Source: Pseudomonadota bacterium (GTDB lineage Bacteria; Pseudomonadota; Alphaproteobacteria; Rhizobiales; Rhizobiaceae). Taken from it: a stretch of 8,823 nucleotides of DNA. Position numbers and translations under genes: made by a program. The stretch is from positions 1 to 8,823 of the forward strand of contig JAEYTV010000558.1 of NCBI GenBank assembly GCA_023433855.1, read 5' to 3'. Positions 5,541 through 8,823 of the stretch are shown in pieces (the stretch's first letter is position 1; every line of letters begins with the position of its first letter). The notes under the pieces were generated by a model that saw only the letters and a list, made by a program, of their open reading frames with translations, was not told the DNA's origin and did no database searches.

Positions 5541-6896
5541 GTGACCATCCAGCCCAATTCCATCGAAGCCCGTGACAAGGCTTACCATCTCCATTCCTAC
5601 ACCAACGCGCGGGCACTGGAACGCGATGGGTCGCTGATCATGGAACGTGGCGAAGGTATCTATGTCTTCGACAACAACGGCCGAAAGTACATCGAAGCCA
5701 TGGCGGGTCTCTGGAGCGTCGCCGTGGGTTTTGGAGAAAGCCGGCTTGTCGAGGCCGCCACCCGACAGATGTCGAAGCTGCCTTATTACCATACCTTCAC
5801 GGCACGAGGCCACGGGCCTTCCGTCGAACTTGCCGAAAAGCTCGTTCAGATGGCGCCGGTACCGATGTCGAAGGCCTACTTTACCAACTCCGGTTCCGAG
5901 GCCAACGATACGGCAATCAAGATGGTCTGGTACCGGTCGAACGCGCTCGGAAAGCCGCAAAAGAAGAAGATCATATCCAGGATCAAGGGCTACCATGGTG
6001 TGACAGTCGCCTCGGCGAGCCTCACGGGCCTGCCCAACAATCACCGGTCCTTCGATCTGCCCCTTCCGGGGATACTGCACACGAGCTGTCCCCACTATCG
6101 CGCCTTCAAGCAGGAGGAAGAAACGGAAACTGCGTTCTCGGAGCGTTGCGCCAGCGAGCTCGAAGATCTGATCCTGAGGGAAGGTCCGGACACCGTGGCG
6201 GCCTTCATCGGTGAGCCGGTCATGGGCGCTGGCGGCGTGATCGTGCCTCCCTCGGGCTACTGGGAGGCAATCCAGAAGGTCCTGAGAAAATACGACATCC
6301 TGCTTATTGCCGACGAGGTGATCTGCGGCTTCGGCCGTACAGGCGAGATGTTCGGAACAACCACCTATGGGCTGCAGCCCGATATCATGACCCTGTCAAA
6401 GCAGCTCTCCTCTTCCTACCAGCCGATCTCGGCGCTCCTGATCAACGAAAGTGTCTATGCACCGCTCGCAGACGAATCCGCCAAGATCGGAACCTTCGGA
6501 CATGGGGTCACAGCTGCAGGACACCCGGTAGCCGCTGCGGTTGCGCTGGAAAACCTTGCCATCATCGAGGAGCGTGATCTTGTCGGCAACGTGCGAAGGT
6601 TGGCCCCCAAGTTCCAGAGCCGGTTGAGAGCGCTTCAAGGGCACCCTCTGGCCCTTGAGGCACGCGGCGTCGGCTTGATCGGGGCGCTGGAACTTAAACC
6701 CAGAGAGGGCATCCCTGCCGGGCAACTCGGTCCCAAGCTGTTCTCCATCATGGTGGAGAAAGGCTTGATCTCACGGGCGATCGGGGATTCGCTGGCGCTC
6801 TGCCCGCCAATGATCATCAACGAACAGGAGTTGGACGTGATCTTCGACACGTTCGAAGCCGCGCTCGACGAGTTCCAGAGGCAGCTCCCGGCGTGA
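5541..6896 (+). CDS. Class III PLP-dependent aminotransferase (omega-amine/omega-amino acid type)
   Basis: Transfers an amino group from an amine or amino acid to a keto acid, typically pyruvate or 2-oxoglutarate, using pyridoxal phosphate. It has 451 aa, normal for the family. Visible landmarks: EAMAGLWSVAVGFGES (52-67), the omega-transaminase signature with W58; TNSGSEANDTAIKM (115-128), binding the cofactor phosphate; YHG (151-153), whose Tyr stacks on the PLP ring; GEPVMGAGGVIVPP (224-237); LLIADEVICGFGRTG (254-268) with D258 holding the pyridine nitrogen; and K287 in TLSKQLSSSYQP, the Schiff-base lysine. GTFGHGVTAAGHPV (317-330) covers the partner-subunit phosphate contact. The active site is complete. 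The start is GTG with AGGAGG before it. The gene follows the M20D hydrolase by 81 nt, so co-transcription is likely. Relatives act on putrescine, beta-alanine, 4-aminobutyrate or arylalkylamines; the sequence alone does not decide. General automatic names such as aspartate aminotransferase family protein say nothing about substrate. Confidence 0.93.
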   Translation: MTIQPNSIEARDKAYHLHSYTNARALERDGSLIMERGEGIYVFDNNGRKYIEAMAGLWSVAVGFGESRLVEAATRQMSKLPYYHTFTARGHGPSVELAEKLVQMAPVPMSKAYFTNSGSEANDTAIKMVWYRSNALGKPQKKKIISRIKGYHGVTVASASLTGLPNNHRSFDLPLPGILHTSCPHYRAFKQEEETETAFSERCASELEDLILREGPDTVAAFIGEPVMGAGGVIVPPSGYWEAIQKVLRKYDILLIADEVICGFGRTGEMFGTTTYGLQPDIMTLSKQLSSSYQPISALLINESVYAPLADESAKIGTFGHGVTAAGHPVAAAVALENLAIIEERDLVGNVRRLAPKFQSRLRALQGHPLALEARGVGLIGALELKPREGIPAGQLGPKLFSIMVEKGLISRAIGDSLALCPPMIINEQELDVIFDTFEAALDEFQRQLPA

Positions 6897-6926
6897 GCAC
6901 CGTGCCGGCGCCGGACCCCAGTAACT

Positions 6927-6961
6927 GGTGCGGCTGTAATTGCGGAAATACTCGCCGCACC
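6927..6961. promoter_or_regulatory. 8-bp inverted repeat in front of the cardiolipin synthase gene
   Basis: GGTGCGGC (6927-6934) and GCCGCACC (6954-6961) are perfect inverted arms separated by 19 bp. The right arm abuts the TATATT -10 candidate and the pair encloses the -35 candidate, so as DNA it would be well placed as an operator. As RNA from the upstream genes it could form a hairpin. The left-arm segment GGTGC can also pair with GCACC at 6897-6901, directly after the aminotransferase stop. Which, if any, is used is unknown. Confidence 0.4.
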
Positions 6962-6967
6962 TATATT
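6940..6967 (+). promoter_or_regulatory. Candidate promoter for cls, suggesting a leaderless mRNA
   Basis: TTGCGG (6940-6945), a 16-bp spacer and TATATT (6962-6967, 5 of 6 to consensus) form a reasonable sigma-70 promoter. The expected transcription start, about 7 nt beyond the -10, falls at 6974-6975, on the A of the cls ATG. There is no Shine-Dalgarno sequence before that ATG, which agrees with leaderless translation, a known mode in alphaproteobacteria. The -35 is weak (3 of 6), so confidence is moderate. Confidence 0.4.
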
Positions 6968-6974
6968 GCCCGTC

Positions 6975-8435
6975 ATGCTTGACCTGGCCGAGGCCTACTG
7001 GCCCCACATCCTGTTTGTCATCTCGGTCCTGGCGGGGACGGCGGCGGCGATCCACGCCGCCATGACCAAGGAGGAGGTGCGATCTGCCATCGGGTGGGTC
7101 GGCATTATCGTGCTTTCCCCGATCGTTGGCGCTGCGCTTTATCTGATCGCCGGCATCAACCGTATCCGTCGAACCGTCATCAGCGACCGCCGGGCTCTGC
7201 TCCAGGGCGGAATACGCGCCCAGTTTGCGTCCTACGATGCGACGGATGAGCTCTTAATCGAGCGTTTCGGCCGCCGCTTTCAAGCAATGAAGACACTCGG
7301 TGATCGCGTTACTCGCCATCATCTGACCACCGGAAACTCGATCAGCGTGCTCGATACGGGAGACGATGCCTATGGTGCGATGCTTCGTGCGATCGCTGAT
7401 GCGAGGAAGAGCATCATTCTCGAGACCTACATATTCGACCGGGACAGGATCGGCCGGCGCTTCGCGGACGCTCTGATCGGCGCGGTGCAGCGCGGCGTGG
7501 AGGTGCGCGTGCTGGTCGACGCAGTCGGGGCCCGCTATTCGGTCCCGAGCATTCTGGGAATGCTGAAGGACGGAGGTGTAACCGTCGCAGTCTTCAACGG
7601 CAACGTCATCATGGGCTTGCGTCTTCCCTACGCGAACCTGCGGACGCACCGAAAGATCCTGGTGATCGACGGGAGGACGGCTTTTACGGGCGGTATCAAC
7701 ATCCGCGAAGGTTTTTCTCACGAGTTCAGTGGTGAGAAGTGCTCCTTCGACACACACTTCATGGTCAGCGGGCCAGTGGTGGCAGATCTGTTTGCAATAG
7801 CCGCGGCAGACTGGCGGTTCGCGACCGACGAGTCGCTGACGGAAGATGCCTGGGCTCTCGTCCCGCCAGAGACAGCACCGGGGGATCCAGTCGTCATGCG
7901 TGCGGTATCGTCTGGCCCGGACCGTAGCCTTGAGACAAACCACAAGATGCTGATGGGCGCCTTCTCGGTCGCGCGTTCCTCCATCCGCATTGTCTCGCCT
8001 TACTTTCTGCCGGACCGCGAACTTATCACCGCCCTGAAAACGGCCGCGCGGCGTGGAGTATCGGTTGATATCGTTGTGCCGGAGGCCAACAACCTTGTTC
8101 TGGTTGACCACGCAATGACGGCCCAGTTTGATCAGATGTTAAACAACTATTGTCGCATCTGGCGCGCTTCCGGACCTTTCAATCATTCGAAGCTGATGGC
8201 GATTGACGGGCGGTGGGCCTACGTGGGCTCCTCGAATCTGGATCCACGGTCACTGCGTCTGAATTTCGAGGTCGATCTGGAGATTTTTGACGCTGCTTTC
8301 GCAGAGGATCTGGAACGAAGAATCGACTTGACGATTTCTTCCGCTACGGACGTTACACTGGAGCGCTTGCAGGCCCGGCCATTTCTTGTGCGTCTTATCG
8401 AGCGGGTGCTTTGGTTGGGGTCACCTTATCTTTAG
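6975..8435 (+). CDS. cls: Cardiolipin synthase-type phospholipase D protein
   Basis: A bacterial PLD-type cardiolipin synthase, which joins two phosphatidylglycerols (or PG with another phospholipid) at the inner membrane. It has 486 aa, like E. coli ClsA. Two N-terminal membrane segments (about 10-29 and 39-60) anchor it. The first catalytic motif is H225-x-K227-x4-D232 in RTHRKILVIDGRTAFTGG and the second H404-x-K406-x4-D411 in FNHSKLMAIDGRWAYVGSSN, followed by LDPRSLRLNFEVDLEIFD; both HKD motifs are complete. The C-terminus (RLIERVLWLGSPYL) is hydrophobic, as usual in Cls proteins. I chose the ATG at 6975; a TTG at 6966 is in frame but overlaps the -10 candidate and has no ribosome site. 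It starts 78 nt after the aminotransferase and is followed after 65 nt by an EEP-family gene, an association also seen around E. coli clsB. It could instead be another PLD transphosphatidylase of the family; activity is inferred. Confidence 0.93.
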   Translation: MLDLAEAYWPHILFVISVLAGTAAAIHAAMTKEEVRSAIGWVGIIVLSPIVGAALYLIAGINRIRRTVISDRRALLQGGIRAQFASYDATDELLIERFGRRFQAMKTLGDRVTRHHLTTGNSISVLDTGDDAYGAMLRAIADARKSIILETYIFDRDRIGRRFADALIGAVQRGVEVRVLVDAVGARYSVPSILGMLKDGGVTVAVFNGNVIMGLRLPYANLRTHRKILVIDGRTAFTGGINIREGFSHEFSGEKCSFDTHFMVSGPVVADLFAIAAADWRFATDESLTEDAWALVPPETAPGDPVVMRAVSSGPDRSLETNHKMLMGAFSVARSSIRIVSPYFLPDRELITALKTAARRGVSVDIVVPEANNLVLVDHAMTAQFDQMLNNYCRIWRASGPFNHSKLMAIDGRWAYVGSSNLDPRSLRLNFEVDLEIFDAAFAEDLERRIDLTISSATDVTLERLQARPFLVRLIERVLWLGSPYL

Positions 8436-8489
8436 CAGCGGAGAAGCTGCATCCCCGCGACTGTCTGTAATTCTTGTTGTTGCGGATGC
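8435..8489 (+). other. Structured gap between cls and the EEP-family gene
   Basis: A 5-bp hairpin (GCAGC at 8435-8439, GCTGC at 8446-8450) starts in the cls stop codon. GCATCC (8449-8454) and GGATGC (8484-8489) form a second, longer-range inverted repeat. Neither is followed by a T run, so this is not a clear terminator and the two genes may be co-transcribed. Confidence 0.2.
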
Positions 8490-8500
8490 GTTAGAGAGTC

Positions 8501-8823
8501 ATGAAGGAAAAAAGACCAACTCTTCCGGTGAACATTCTCAGGTCCATTCGCGCGCGGAAGAGTCGGGGGACTGGTACCGTTGACGTGGTGGACCGCAGCG
8601 GTGGCATGCTGGTCGCCACCTACAACGTCCATAAATGTGTTGGGGTAGACGGAAAATTCGATCCTGTCCGCACCAGTCACGTCATCCGTGAGATTGACGC
8701 CGACGTCATCGCACTGCAGGAGGCGGATACGAGGTTTGGTGAACGTCGTGGTTTACTCGACCTCGCATGGATCGAGCGGGAAGCGGGGCTGGTGCCTGTG
8801 CCGATCCGCGGGGTGGCCAGAGC
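8501..8823 (+). CDS. Endonuclease/exonuclease/phosphatase (EEP) family protein, 5' part
   Basis: Translation from the ATG at 8501 stays open to the window edge (107 codons). After a basic N-terminal stretch (KEKRPTLPVNILRSIRARKS), the EEP fold begins: MLVATYNVHKCVGVDGKFDP (36-55), where N42 is the expected first catalytic-site residue, then DADVIALQEADTRFGERRG (66-84), where E74 is the metal-binding Glu of the LQE motif. The family includes AP endonucleases, sphingomyelinases, inositol phosphatases and DNA or lipid hydrolases of unknown substrate. An in-frame stop at 8492-8494 makes 8501 the first ATG; only a weak AGAGAG precedes it. The ATG at 8606 (residue 36) would leave few residues before the core and is less likely. 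The position behind cls recalls ybhP next to clsB (ybhO) in E. coli, which hints at a membrane-lipid role, but this is inference from context. The remaining catalytic residues lie outside the window. Confidence 0.85.
   Translation, partial: MKEKRPTLPVNILRSIRARKSRGTGTVDVVDRSGGMLVATYNVHKCVGVDGKFDPVRTSHVIREIDADVIALQEADTRFGERRGLLDLAWIEREAGLVPVPIRGVAR

Noticed and set aside
6966..6968. TTG as the cls start codon
   Set aside because: It is in frame but part of the TATATT -10 candidate and lacks a ribosome site; the ATG three codons later is the better start.
7254..8111. 285-codon minus-strand frame opposite cls
   Set aside because: It is a shadow of the Cls reading frame, which has both HKD motifs; no conserved content of its own.
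1..8823. A new defence, mobile or biosynthetic system
   Set aside because: All large genes belong to well-known families in ordinary arrangements. There are no transposase, integrase, toxin-antitoxin or CRISPR features and no long repeats.

Overview
The window reads as a chromosomal or megaplasmid segment of a GC-rich alphaproteobacterium, most likely of the Rhizobiales (Rhizobium/Sinorhizobium/Agrobacterium type). This rests on the general look of the codon use, the dppABC genes and the gene mix. No rRNA, tRNA or species marker is present, so the assignment is an inference. Coding density is high and every major reading frame is intact. I see no mobile element, CRISPR array or phage gene.

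Layout: (1) positions 1-3534, minus strand: a dipeptide-type ABC importer transcribed right to left as dppA (periplasmic binding protein), dppB and dppC (permeases). dppC runs off the left edge, and the ATPase genes (dppD/dppF) are expected beyond it. A 10-bp stem-loop lies between dppA and dppB. (2) 3535-4025: a control region of about 490 bp with no convincing gene. It holds candidate promoters for both directions, interleaved palindromes and a perfect 17-bp tandem repeat. (3) 4026-6896, plus strand: an AbgB-like M20D amidohydrolase followed by a class III PLP-dependent aminotransferase with a GTG start and a strong Shine-Dalgarno sequence; these are probably co-transcribed. (4) 6975-8435, plus strand: a membrane-anchored cardiolipin synthase with two HKD motifs, possibly expressed from its own promoter as a leaderless mRNA. 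(5) 8501 to the right edge: the start of an endonuclease/exonuclease/phosphatase (EEP) family gene. The pairing recalls the E. coli ybhP-clsB(ybhO) neighbourhood.

How the genes may work together: the left and centre look like one scavenging unit. Dpp would import a peptide or amide-linked compound, the M20D enzyme would split the amide bond, and the aminotransferase would deaminate a released amine or amino acid. The substrate cannot be read from the sequence. The right part (cls plus EEP) is membrane-lipid related and appears to be a separate unit. I found no wholly new system. The points most worth a second look are the regulatory layout at 3770-3897 and the promoter/dyad immediately in front of cls.
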